NCBI GenBank assembly: GCA_000526255.1 | Contig: JAFS01000001.1 | Coordinates: 1,178,001 to 1,242,000 of the forward strand | Length of the DNA stretch: 64,000 bases | DNA from: Verrucomicrobia bacterium LP2A | GTDB lineage: Bacteria > Verrucomicrobiota > Verrucomicrobiia > Methylacidiphilales > Methylacidiphilaceae | Direction: 5' to 3' | In this document: one piece after another, positions 16,966-25,151 of the stretch | Layout: the number at the start of each line of letters is the position of its first letter | Numbering within the stretch: the first letter of the stretch is position 1 | The notes under the pieces: model-generated | What the model was told of the DNA's origin: nothing | Database searches by the model: none | What the model saw: only the letters and a program-made list of their open reading frames with translations | Program-made: the position numbers and the translations under genes

Positions 16966-17130
16966 ACCAAGGTCAGTTTCAAGCGAAGCGAACCAGATTG
17001 GGAGCTTCTCGGAATCCCGGAGGCCCGGCATTTGCCCGCCGTCCTGTGGAAGCAGCGCAACCTCGCCAAGCTGCCGAATACGAGACGGCGCGAGCTGGTC
17101 GATGCGTTGGAGCGTGTTCTCTTTCCCTGA
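16966..17130 (+). pseudogene. AbiEii/AbiGii toxin, C-terminal fragment
   Basis: The last 54 codons before the TGA at 17128-17130 read FKRSEPDWELLGIPEARHLP, then AVLWKQRNLAKL and RRRELVDALERVL. This matches the C-terminal pattern I know from AbiEii nucleotidyltransferase toxins (EPDW..., LPAV.WK..NL.KL, then a final helix). There is no start codon; the fragment emerges from the hairpin and intron border. With the AbiEi fragment at 13048-13335 it marks the two outer ends of one AbiE operon. The match is from memory of the family and rests on a short stretch. Confidence 0.55.
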
Positions 17131-17262
17131 CCGTAACGCACATCGGAAGCGGCGTGTCCTTTGGCGATACGGATGCTCAGTTACTTGGGAGCTTGTCAGC
17201 GATCCAGAGCAGCGCGCCGTAGATCTAGATATCGCGTAATTGCCGCAGCGCGGCTGGTTTTT

Positions 17263-18264
17263 TCAGCCCGCGGCCAGGAGCTCGAGGATCTGGACGGCGT
17301 TCCAGGCCGCTCCCTTGAGGAGCTGGTCTCCGCTCACGAAGAGGGCGAGCGCGCGCGGATGGGAAGGATCCTCCCGAAGCCGGCCGACCAGCACCTCCCG
17401 CTTGCCCGCCGCCTCCAGGGGGGTAGGAAAGCGGTTGGCCTTCCGGTCGTCGACCAGTGTGACACCCGGGGCATGGCGGAGGATCTCCCGGGCCTCCTCC
17501 GCGGAGAGCTTGCGCCGGGTCTCGATCACGACCGCTTCGGAATGCGCCCGAAAGACCGGAACCCGGATGCAGGTGGCGCAGATGCCGAGCTCGGGCTCTC
17601 CGAAGATCTTCCGAATCTCCTGCGCAACCTTGTTCTCCTCATCGTTGAAGCCCGACTCGCCGATGGGCGTGTTGTGGGAAAAGACGTTGAAGGCGATCTG
17701 CTCGGGAAAGACCTTCTTCTCAATCGGCTCTCCGCCCGCATATTGCCGGACTTGGGCGTCGAGCTCGGCGAGCGCCTTCGCCCCGGCGCCGCTTGCCGCC
17801 TGGTAGGTTGCCACGACGATCCGCTCGATGACAGCCGCTTGGTGGAGGGGCCAGACCGCGGTGGCGAGGATGGCCGCGGTGCAATTCGGATTGGCGATGA
17901 TCCCCGAATGACGGCTAAGCGCCTTTGCGTTGACCTCGGGCACCACCAGGGGAACCTCGGCCGCCATCCGGTAGGCCGAAGAGTTGTCGATCACGACCGC
18001 CCCGCCTTCAACCGCCGGTGGCGCATACTCCCGGGAAACCGAGCCGCCGGCGCTGAAAAAGACGTAGTCGAGCCCAGCAAGCCGCTCTGCCCGGATCTCC
18101 TCGACCCGGACCGGCTCGCGGCGAAAGGAAAAGGATCGGTCCGCGGAACGGGCCGAAGCAAAGAGGCGGATTTCGGCGATCGCGAGGGTCCCCTGCTCCA
18201 GCAGGCGGAGGGCCTCCTGACCGACCGCCCCGGTCACTCCAACGATGCCGATGCGCAAGCCCAT
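17263..18264 (-). CDS. asd: Aspartate-semialdehyde dehydrogenase
   Basis: Reduces beta-aspartyl phosphate to aspartate semialdehyde with NADPH, at the branch to lysine/diaminopimelate, threonine and methionine. It has 333 residues, the usual length. A Rossmann start GIVGVTGAVGQE and the catalytic Cys128 in ANPNCTAA are clear, as is the C-terminal substrate region around RVPVFRAHSEAV. I chose ATG at 18264, directly before the Rossmann strand and 25 bases after the bactofilin stop; a further-upstream ATG at 18312 would overlap that gene. It is transcribed after the bactofilin gene. Confidence 0.94.
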   Translation of the reverse strand: MGLRIGIVGVTGAVGQEALRLLEQGTLAIAEIRLFASARSADRSFSFRREPVRVEEIRAERLAGLDYVFFSAGGSVSREYAPPAVEGGAVVIDNSSAYRMAAEVPLVVPEVNAKALSRHSGIIANPNCTAAILATAVWPLHQAAVIERIVVATYQAASGAGAKALAELDAQVRQYAGGEPIEKKVFPEQIAFNVFSHNTPIGESGFNDEENKVAQEIRKIFGEPELGICATCIRVPVFRAHSEAVVIETRRKLSAEEAREILRHAPGVTLVDDRKANRFPTPLEAAGKREVLVGRLREDPSHPRALALFVSGDQLLKGAAWNAVQILELLAAG

Positions 18265-18289
18265 GGTGCGCGGGTGGATGCTCCGAGGG

Positions 18290-18844
18290 CTAGGCGGCGG
18301 TTCCTTTTTCAACGGGCTTCGCTTCCGCGCCGGGAAGCGGCCTGGTCGAGTCGGCCCCCTTTCCCACCCTCGCAGGAGCGGTTTCCCGAACGGCGGGGGT
18401 CAGCATCTTGAAGAAGGAGGCGATGTCGGGTTTCTCGACCTTGTCCGCCTGCAGGCTTTCCGACTTTCCGACGAAGACCGCGCCCTGCTCGATCGCAAGC
18501 GCTCCGGTCTGCACGTCACCGAAGACGCGGGCCGATCCGACCATTTCCAGCCGCTCGCGGGCGAGAATGTTGCCGAATACCTGACCGTGAACGACCACCT
18601 TCTTTGCCCGGATGTCGGCTTTGACCAGAGCTGTATCACCGATGACCAGGGTTCCGTCTTCCGAGAGGATCTCTCCTTCGAGCCTCCCGTTGAGCTGCAA
18701 CTCTCCCGTGAAGCCGACCGTCCCGCGGAATTCGGTATCCCTTGTCAGCACCGTCACCTTGGGACCGAGATTCTCGCTCTGGCTTTTCATCGCATCCGTC
18801 GAAATGTTCATAAGAGGTAAGAGAAGGGGGATTTTGCTTTCCAT
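18290..18844 (-). CDS. Bactofilin-family cytoskeletal protein
   Basis: A 184-residue bactofilin, a polymer-forming beta-helix scaffold used in cell shape, stalk or chromosome positioning. The core (about residues 30-135) has the repeated hydrophobic-Gly pattern: FRGTVGFTGELQLNGRLEG, then VVVHGQVFGNILA and ARVFGDVQTGALAIEQGAVF. The tail is disordered and rich in Pro, Ala and Lys. The start is ambiguous: ATG 18844 has an AGGGGG about 12 bases upstream, and ATG 18811 would remove eleven residues without touching the core. It precedes asd on the same strand. Confidence 0.85.
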   Translation of the reverse strand: MESKIPLLLPLMNISTDAMKSQSENLGPKVTVLTRDTEFRGTVGFTGELQLNGRLEGEILSEDGTLVIGDTALVKADIRAKKVVVHGQVFGNILARERLEMVGSARVFGDVQTGALAIEQGAVFVGKSESLQADKVEKPDIASFFKMLTPAVRETAPARVGKGADSTRPLPGAEAKPVEKGTAA

Positions 18845-18953
18845 AGCAAACGCGGCCCCCTGGCTCTTTTCAATCTCTTTTTTCCGGCTTTTCCGCCGGT
18901 CCCATGCTTTGCGGTTTTCGGGCCGGGAGGTCGCTGCTAAGATCCCGCTTCCA

Positions 18954-20735
18954 ATGACGGGCGATGGACAAGAGCCGCCACGGAACGTCCGCCCCCGGAA
19001 GAGACGATTTCTCCGGCGCATCGTCCTGACGCTCGCGCCGCTGCTCCTCCTCATCCTGCTGGTTTTCGCCGGCGGGCCCTGGGCCGGCCGGCGGATCCGA
19101 GCCAATACCGCCCTCCTTCTCTCCGGGCTCGCCCGCCGCTTCGACCTTCCACTCGATATCGCCTCGGCGGACTGGTTGTCCCCGACGGCTTGCCATCTCC
19201 ATGGCGTCTCGTTGGGAGACGTCGCCCTGATCTCCGATGTCGTGATTCGGTGGAGATGGGACGATCTCCTCCTGCGGCAGAGGCTGGCCTATGTCGAAAT
19301 TCATTCTCCGACGGTCTGGACTTCGGCCCTCATCTCCTTTCTCGAACGAGCCTCGAAGGGAGGAGGCCAACCGAACCGGTGGCTCCAGCTTTTCCCCCGA
19401 CCCCGCCTCCAGATCGACACCGTCCGGGTGGCTCGGGCGACGATCAACATCGACCGGCTCGCCCCCCACCTGCCGCCGATCCCGCTCGCCTTAGGCTTTC
19501 ACGACCAGCCGATCGAGATCCATGACATCCCGGTCGCCGGCCTGGGTCGGGACGATCGCCTCTTAAGCATCGCCGCCGCACGGAACGTGATGATCTATTC
19601 TCCCTACGATCCGCTCTCCAAGATTCTCACGATCGGCGCGCTCCGGGTGAAGTTTTCCTGGCGCGGGCTCTCGGAGCACCGGATCGACCAGCTGGCGATG
19701 TTCAATCCGGTGCTCTATCTCGGACCCGATCTTTTCTGGTACGTGGAACAATTTCGCAAGGAGGAGGAGATCCGACGAAAGAGGGGTCGCGAACGGACCC
19801 TCGAGCAGTGGAACGCCGAGAAGGTGCTCGTTCGGGGAGGACAGTTCGTGATCAGCGCCTTTGGAGCGCCAGGGATCGTCCTTCCGTTTCTCTTCGGCGT
19901 GACCTCCGCAAACGTTCCGCTCAACGACTGGACCCAGGCAAGCCTCAAGAACGAGATCGAGATCATGCCGGAACGAATCGAGTATCCTTCCTATCATGTC
20001 GTCCTCGAAGTGCGCCGAGGGCGTCTCTCCTTCAACCTGCCGCTGAGCGAGCGCAAGGCCAACAACCTCGTCCACACGATCTTCTTTGACTCGGTGTCCT
20101 GGCGGGGGATCACGGCGACTGACGACTGGCTCGACATCACCTTCACTAGCAGCGGCATCTTCGGCCACTTCGGAGGGAAGCTCTACGGCGGATATGGAGA
20201 TGGGGGATTTTCCGTCCTCTTCCAAAACGACTTCCCGTGGGACGGATGGATCCATCTGAGAGGAGTCCCGGTCGAGCCGATCGCGCGGCAGTTCACGAGC
20301 GACCGTTTCGCCCTGTCGCTCACGGGGACGGCGGGCGGACGCCTTCACCTCGATGCGCGGGGAACGAGCCTCCGGAGCGCGATCGGCTTTTTGACGCTCG
20401 ACGGCCCGGGAAAGCTCGAGATGCGCGACGTCGACTCTTTCCTCCAGCGCCTTCCCGCCGATTGGAGTCCGACCAAGCGGCAGTTGATGGAGATGCTCGC
20501 CCGATCCCTCCGCAGCTATGCCTACAACGTCGGCTTCCTTTCGCTTTCCTATGCTCTGCCGGAGAGCCGCCTCCGGCTGGAATTGCGCGGGCCCGATGGG
20601 AAGAGAAACTTCACGATTCGCTGGCAGCAAGATCCTCGCTTGGGGAAACCGATCGCAAGCGGCTTGTCTCTCGAGCAAAATTCTGGTCAGGTGCCGGAGA
20701 ACACGAATGGAGAGTATCCGCCCATCTCCCCGTAA
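18954..20735 (+). CDS. YdbH-like AsmA-superfamily intermembrane lipid transport protein
   Basis: A 593-residue protein with one N-terminal membrane anchor (about residues 23-42) and a long periplasmic region rich in beta strands. This is the layout of AsmA/YdbH bridge proteins that move phospholipid between the membranes. The primary sequence alone is only weakly diagnostic. The main support is the next gene, which overlaps it by 29 bases and encodes a YnbE-YdbL-type lipoprotein, reproducing the ydbH-ynbE-ydbL order of Escherichia coli. E. coli YdbH is longer (about 880 residues). ATG at 18954 places the anchor at the N terminus. Confidence 0.65.
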   Translation: MTGDGQEPPRNVRPRKRRFLRRIVLTLAPLLLLILLVFAGGPWAGRRIRANTALLLSGLARRFDLPLDIASADWLSPTACHLHGVSLGDVALISDVVIRWRWDDLLLRQRLAYVEIHSPTVWTSALISFLERASKGGGQPNRWLQLFPRPRLQIDTVRVARATINIDRLAPHLPPIPLALGFHDQPIEIHDIPVAGLGRDDRLLSIAAARNVMIYSPYDPLSKILTIGALRVKFSWRGLSEHRIDQLAMFNPVLYLGPDLFWYVEQFRKEEEIRRKRGRERTLEQWNAEKVLVRGGQFVISAFGAPGIVLPFLFGVTSANVPLNDWTQASLKNEIEIMPERIEYPSYHVVLEVRRGRLSFNLPLSERKANNLVHTIFFDSVSWRGITATDDWLDITFTSSGIFGHFGGKLYGGYGDGGFSVLFQNDFPWDGWIHLRGVPVEPIARQFTSDRFALSLTGTAGGRLHLDARGTSLRSAIGFLTLDGPGKLEMRDVDSFLQRLPADWSPTKRQLMEMLARSLRSYAYNVGFLSLSYALPESRLRLELRGPDGKRNFTIRWQQDPRLGKPIASGLSLEQNSGQVPENTNGEYPPISP

Positions 20736-21192
20736 GGGTTGGCTTCTTCTGGCCATTCCGATCCTCCTTCTTGGCTGCTCTCCAACGGTGCGCGTGACGA
20801 CTCCAGAGCCGGTGAGGATCAACGTCCACATGGGGGTCGTCGTCACGGAGAAGCAGAACCCGCGCGTCGCACCGGTCTCCCCCGAGGTTGCGGAGCGACG
20901 ACGGCTCCGTTCGGGGGAGATCCAGGGATTGAAAAACGCGGGCGTGGTCGGAGAAGACCGCGACGGATTCCTAGCCGTCGTCAATCCCCCGACCGACGCT
21001 TCCTACAAGCAGTACGCCGAACACGTCGTCCAGGAAGAGAACCGGGATCGCTTGAAGCTCTACATGGCGCAGACTAAATTGCAGGAAAAGCCCCTCGAAG
21101 AGATCCAGGACGAGTACGCGCGCCGCTGGGGCAGGCGCACCTTCCCGGGAGAGTATGTACAGCAGCCAGACGGAGCATGGATTCGCAAATAA
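20707..21192 (+). CDS. YnbE-YdbL fusion lipoprotein
   Basis: A 161-residue lipoprotein with lipobox LLGC at Cys24. Residues 24-48 (CSPTVRVTTPEPVRINVHMG) match YnbE, the small outer-membrane partner of YdbH. From about residue 66 to the end the sequence matches YdbL (DUF1318): a Gly-Val start, FLAVV, a helical Glu/Lys region, and the C-terminal PGEYVQQPDGAWIRK, very like the E. coli ending. In E. coli these are two separate genes. ATG at 20707 lies inside the end of the YdbH-like gene, implying coupled translation. The fusion would fix both partners at the outer membrane, which is inference. Confidence 0.8.
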   Translation: MESIRPSPRKGWLLLAIPILLLGCSPTVRVTTPEPVRINVHMGVVVTEKQNPRVAPVSPEVAERRRLRSGEIQGLKNAGVVGEDRDGFLAVVNPPTDASYKQYAEHVVQEENRDRLKLYMAQTKLQEKPLEEIQDEYARRWGRRTFPGEYVQQPDGAWIRK

Positions 21193-21199
21193 CGAATCG

Positions 21200-21822
21200 A
21201 TGAGTTTCGCCCACCGATCGTGGCTCGTCGCGCTGCCCCTCCTTCTCGCCGCTCTCGCCCTTCTCCCCCCGGCCCGAGCGCAAAGCGACCCCGAATATCC
21301 TCTTCCCGACGCGGGGGAACCATCGAGCCCGGCGCCCGAGCAGGCCCCCTCGGAAACGCCTCTTCATCCGGTACAGATGGGCCCGGCCAACTCCCCCGCG
21401 CCCGGACAGGTTCCCGCAGTCGGCGGCCCCCCCAAACCGGCCGGGAGGCGCCGTTCGATCCGACGGGAGGGCTGCGGCAGTTCCTCGAATCCCTGCCGGA
21501 GAAGCAGCGAAAAGGGATCGAGCACCGGCTCAACCGGAAAGCGACCCATGCGCTGGTCGGCAGGACCGACTCGCTCAGCGGAACCTACATCCTCGTCCAC
21601 GAAAGGCCGCCGCCCCCGAGAGCTCCGCTCGTCCACGCCTTCCTGTTGACCGACGGAAAGGTTCAGATGCTCTTTACCAGCGGCATTCCCTTCCGGGTAC
21701 CCGTGAGCCTCCGCATCTCCCGTGAAGACAAAATGTCCCTGCTCCTCTCCTACATCTTCTTCCAGCAGGCCTACCGGGTTCCGCCGGTCCTCTCCCAGGA
21801 AGCACAGCCAACGGGCCCTTGA
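21200..21822 (+). pseudogene. Exported protein gene with a frameshift at a C7 tract
   Basis: From ATG 21200 a good signal peptide (to about ARAQ) and a Pro/Ala/Ser linker are read. Coding character then moves to another frame at a run of seven C (21427-21433). The second frame continues with EAPFDPTGGLRQFLESLPEK and a compact domain of about 120 residues to the stop at 21822. One missing C would explain it exactly. It could be a real mutation, a slippage-controlled gene or an assembly error. Family unknown. It lies seven bases after the YnbE-YdbL gene, so it probably belongs to the same envelope operon. Confidence 0.65.
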
Positions 21823-21911
21823 TGCGAGGAAAACACCGAGCCTCGTGGGGAAGAGCGGAGCTATTTTCCTTGATCCTGTCCGGGAATCGTTTCAATTGAG
21901 CAGGAAATCCG

Positions 21912-22340
21912 ATGCGGTTCGTCGAGCGCCCAAAGCGGCAACCCCTGATCAATCTGGTTTCTCTGATCGACATCTTGTCGATCGTGCTCCTCTTTTTCGT
22001 CGTGACGACGACCTTTCAGCGGGAGGAGCCCGCCGTGAAGATCGACTTGCCGGAGTCGGCCCGAGCCAAGCCGGTTCGGGCGGACGTCCCCCGCATTCTC
22101 TACGTGACCGAGGAAGAAAAAGTTTTCCTCGACGACAAGCCGGTCGAGCCCAAGGAGCTGGGCCGGACCCTCAAAGAGATCCTTGCCAAGTCTCCGGAGA
22201 CGAAGATTGCCCTCAAGGCCAGCAAGAAGGCTCCTTTTGAAATCATTCTTCAGGTGATGGATGCCGCAAAAGTTGCCGGCATCACCAATCTGCCTACGTT
22301 TACGGTAGATCCCAAATCCGCGCAGGGCCCCCAACCGTGA
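21912..22340 (+). CDS. ExbD/TolR-family proton-channel protein
   Basis: A 142-residue single-pass inner-membrane protein of the ExbD/TolR type. The membrane helix (about residues 13-35) carries the essential Asp20 in SLIDILSIVLLFF. A periplasmic domain of about 100 residues follows, with the ILYVTEEEKVFLDDKPV strand typical of the family. Such proteins work with an ExbB/TolQ partner to energise outer-membrane transport or division, but no partner gene is present here. An AGGA ribosome site precedes ATG 21912, and the stop overlaps def by four bases (GTGA). Confidence 0.85.
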   Translation: MRFVERPKRQPLINLVSLIDILSIVLLFFVVTTTFQREEPAVKIDLPESARAKPVRADVPRILYVTEEEKVFLDDKPVEPKELGRTLKEILAKSPETKIALKASKKAPFEIILQVMDAAKVAGITNLPTFTVDPKSAQGPQP

Positions 22341-22900
22341 CTCTCCCGATCGCTCTCTTCGGCAACCCGATCCTTCGCCAAGCGGGGGCACCGATTCGCC
22401 GCTTCGATGCACATCTCCGGAAATTCGCTGAGGAGATGCGCGAGACCATGATCGCCAATCACGGAGTCGGACTCGCCGCTCAGCAGGTGGGCAAGGCTCT
22501 GCTCTTCGCGGTCATCGACGTTACGGCGGCCAAGGAGAGCTCCACGATGATCGTGGATGGCCTGCCGATTCCGGTCGAAGAGCAGATGCCCCTCTTTCTG
22601 GCCAACCCCGTGCTCTCGCTGACGAAGTCGAAGGAGATCGGAAACGAGGGCTGCTTGAGCTTCCCCGGGCTCCGGATCGATGTTCCGCGCTCCCGGCGCG
22701 TCTCCGTGCAAGCACAGGATCTCCACGGGAAGCCTCTGGTCTTCGAGGCAAGCGGCTTTCTCGCCGTGGTCATTCAACACGAGGTCGATCACCTCTTCGG
22801 CAAGCTCTTCATCGACTATCTCAAGCCCGCGCAGCGAAAAGGGATCAAGGAGGAACTCATCCGGATCCAGCAAGGTCTGCCTGCGGGCACACCGGACTGA
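22337..22900 (+). CDS. def: Peptide deformylase
   Basis: Removes the formyl group from the initiator methionine of new proteins. It has 187 residues. All three metal-site motifs are present: GVGLAAQQVG, EGCLSFPG with the metal Cys, and QHEVDHLFG (HEXXH). The start is GTG at 22337, fixed by its overlap with the exbD stop and the family N terminus (IALFGNPILRQ). A roughly 20-residue insertion (ESSTMIVDGLPIPVEEQMP) before the ANPV strand is a mild peculiarity. Confidence 0.95.
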   Translation: MTLPIALFGNPILRQAGAPIRRFDAHLRKFAEEMRETMIANHGVGLAAQQVGKALLFAVIDVTAAKESSTMIVDGLPIPVEEQMPLFLANPVLSLTKSKEIGNEGCLSFPGLRIDVPRSRRVSVQAQDLHGKPLVFEASGFLAVVIQHEVDHLFGKLFIDYLKPAQRKGIKEELIRIQQGLPAGTPD

Positions 22901-22924
22901 GGCTGACGCTCGCTCCCGAGCGGA

Positions 22925-23170
22925 TCAGGACAGGTCCTTGTCGCGGAGGAAGTCCTCGAGCTCCTCGGCGCCGAAGTCGGCAAGCACTTCGTCTCCCCAT
23001 TCCATGGTCGGCGCGCGCGACTGGCCGGAAATCGCCTTCATCCGGCGATAGGCCTCCGAATTGCGCAGAACGTCGCAACGGTCGTAGGAGATTCCATACC
23101 GCTGAAGCAGCGCCTCCACCTCGACGCACCAAGGACAACCCGTTTTCACGTAGAGAGTGACTCGTTGCAT
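22925..23170 (-). CDS. Glutaredoxin-like thiol-disulfide protein
   Basis: An 81-residue thioredoxin-fold protein with active site CPWC at residues 12-15 and the conserved cis-Pro in SRAPTMEW. Size and motif fit a glutaredoxin/NrdH-type reductant. The end is short and acidic. It stands 24 bases from the convergent def gene. The preceding minus-strand gene hemQ ends in the opposite arrangement, leaving about 97 bases between them. Confidence 0.85.
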   Translation of the reverse strand: MQRVTLYVKTGCPWCVEVEALLQRYGISYDRCDVLRNSEAYRRMKAISGQSRAPTMEWGDEVLADFGAEELEDFLRDKDLS

Positions 23171-23267
23171 GGATCAAAACGGCTTTACACTCGCATTCAT
23201 TTCCTTCGCCGAACTTGCTTTCCCCTCCGTCGCAGAGAGTCGCTGAAAACTCGGGAGACAGGACGGT

Positions 23268-24122
23268 TCAAAGGGCAAGCTGACCGAGGATCTCGGCGAC
23301 GGGCGCCTGCAATCCGGTAAAGAACGGGCCGAACTCCCCATAATGGGCACTCACGGGATCGAAGCGCATCTCCGCCACGATCGCCTTCACCTCGTAGGGG
23401 TCATGAGCAAACAGGGTGACTCCCCACTCCCAGTCGTCCAATCCGGTCGACCCCGTCACATACTGGATCACCCGGCCGGCGTAGCGCCGACCGACCAGCG
23501 AGTGCCCTTGCATCAGCTCCTTCCTTTCGGCAAAGGGGAGAGCATACCAGTTGGCACCCGCCTCCCTCTTCTTGTTCATTGGATAGAAGGCGAAGAAGCG
23601 CCAGTCCGGCAGGGTCGGATAGAGCCGGACCTCGGTATAGCGGCGCATCCGCTCGCGAAAGGATCGCATCTTCTCCTCGAACTCCGGCGAACCGGGGACG
23701 AGCCCCTCTTGAGAGGAGAGCTGATCGGCATGTTCCTCTTCGGAGGGGGTGTAGTCGGAGCGCTCGGTCATCGAGAAAAAGGAAAAGACCTTCCTCCACC
23801 CGTGGCGACCGAGCAGGGCGACGAGGCGCTGCTCCCAGCCGTGCAGCCGGTGGAGGTCCGGGGAGAAAAAGAGGAAGCCGAGATCGGCCCTTCCGATCAA
23901 GGAAAGGGTCGCCGCTTGGGTGCGATCCGCCTCGCGGGCCTCCCTGAGCAATGTCTCCAGGCCTTCGAGCAGCGCCTTGGACGACGCCGCCCCCGCAGCC
24001 TCTCCCGCCGCGAACTGATAAAAAAGATGCAGGACGAAGAGCCCCTCCTTGGGCTCGAGCTTCTCGATTGTTGCTTGGCTCACAACCCATGGATCTTTGC
24101 GGAAATCGGCGCGGAATGCCAA
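23268..24122 (-). CDS. hemQ: Coproheme decarboxylase HemQ (chlorite dismutase family)
   Basis: Catalyses the last step of the coproporphyrin-dependent haem pathway, converting iron-coproporphyrin III to haem b with peroxide. It has 284 residues. The HemQ signature is clear: MRRYTEVRLYPTLPDW with the catalytic Tyr, FFAFYPMNKKR, LPFAERKELMQGH with the proximal His, and GLDDWEWGVTLFA. True chlorite dismutases carry an Arg and a different surround, so HemQ is favoured. It implies that other genes of this haem route lie elsewhere. The divergent lptB gene starts about 255 bases away. Confidence 0.92.
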   Translation of the reverse strand: MAFRADFRKDPWVVSQATIEKLEPKEGLFVLHLFYQFAAGEAAGAASSKALLEGLETLLREAREADRTQAATLSLIGRADLGFLFFSPDLHRLHGWEQRLVALLGRHGWRKVFSFFSMTERSDYTPSEEEHADQLSSQEGLVPGSPEFEEKMRSFRERMRRYTEVRLYPTLPDWRFFAFYPMNKKREAGANWYALPFAERKELMQGHSLVGRRYAGRVIQYVTGSTGLDDWEWGVTLFAHDPYEVKAIVAEMRFDPVSAHYGEFGPFFTGLQAPVAEILGQLAL

Positions 24123-24377
24123 TCGAAACTCTCTTCCGCCGCCTCGTTCGCGGGAGCCCGTTGCAAGACGTCAGCGCTTCTGGTATGGTCCGCAAGCAGC
24201 ATGGACAGCACCCGCCAGGACGGCCTACCCGATCCGGCTTTCCCCCACCTTGGCTCCCGAAGAGAGATCTCCCTTCCTCCCTGGGGCCATCCTCCTCCGC
24301 TCGGCCCCGAAGCCTCCCTGCCGCACGATCACACCCCGGAAGTCTCCGAAGCCCCGGCGGACGAGACGGAGTCCCAC

Positions 24378-25151
24378 ATGGTCCAGGCCCGAGTCCTCCA
24401 CCAACCCGTAGGGGAGGAAGAGGACGGGATCTACCCCCTCTCCGCGAAGGGGCTCGTCAAGCAGTTCGGCCACAGGCGCGTCGTCAACGGAATCGATCTG
24501 CACATCGGAAGGGGAGAGATCGTGGGCCTCCTCGGTCCCAACGGGGCCGGGAAGACAACCACCTTTTACATGCTCGTCGGCCTCATCCAGCCGACGCAAG
24601 GCGATGTCTTCATCGACGGACAGAAGGTGACGCGGATGCCGATGCATCGGCGGGCGCGGATGGGACTCGGCTACCTTCCGCAGGAAGAGTCGATCTTCCG
24701 CAAGCTGACCGTCGAGGAGAACCTGATGGCGATCTTGGACTTTCTCGACGTGGATGCCGAGGAGCGCGAGACCCGATGCGAGGCTCTCCTCGAAGACTTC
24801 GGCATCGCTCATCTTCGCCGGACTATGGCGCTGGCCCTGAGCGGCGGCGAAAAACGACGGCTGACCATCGCCCGAGCGCTGTCAACGGCTCCGACGGTCC
24901 TTCTGCTCGACGAACCGTTTAGCGGCGTCGATCCTCTGGCGGTCGACGACCTGCAGCAGATCGTGCTCGGCCTGCGTAACCGGGGCTTGAGCGTGATCAT
25001 CAGCGACCATAACGTCCGGGAAACCCTCGCCATCGTCGATCGCGCTTACCTCGTCTGCGAGGGGCGCGTGATGAGCCATGGATCGAGCGAATTCCTGATC
25101 AACGATCCGGTCACCCGCGAGCTCTACCTCGGTCCCCGTTTCTCGATGTGA
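24378..25151 (+). CDS. lptB: LPS export ABC transporter ATP-binding protein
   Basis: The ATPase of the LptB2FGC complex that drives lipopolysaccharide from the inner membrane toward the Lpt bridge. It has 257 residues from ATG 24378. The Walker A GPNGAGKTTT, Q-loop region YLPQEESIFR, signature LSGGEKRRLTIARAL and Walker B VLLLDEPFSGVDP are complete. I chose ATG 24378 for its GGAG ribosome site and normal length; ATG 24201 would add a 59-residue Pro-rich extension. It overlaps prmA by four bases (GTGA). Confidence 0.92.
   Translation: MVQARVLHQPVGEEEDGIYPLSAKGLVKQFGHRRVVNGIDLHIGRGEIVGLLGPNGAGKTTTFYMLVGLIQPTQGDVFIDGQKVTRMPMHRRARMGLGYLPQEESIFRKLTVEENLMAILDFLDVDAEERETRCEALLEDFGIAHLRRTMALALSGGEKRRLTIARALSTAPTVLLLDEPFSGVDPLAVDDLQQIVLGLRNRGLSVIISDHNVRETLAIVDRAYLVCEGRVMSHGSSEFLINDPVTRELYLGPRFSM

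Noticed and set aside
16432-17031. Several short ORFs of 60-113 codons on both strands
   Set aside because: They lie within the group II intron and hairpin; none has protein-like conservation, except the last 54 codons of the plus-strand frame, which I list as the AbiEii fragment.
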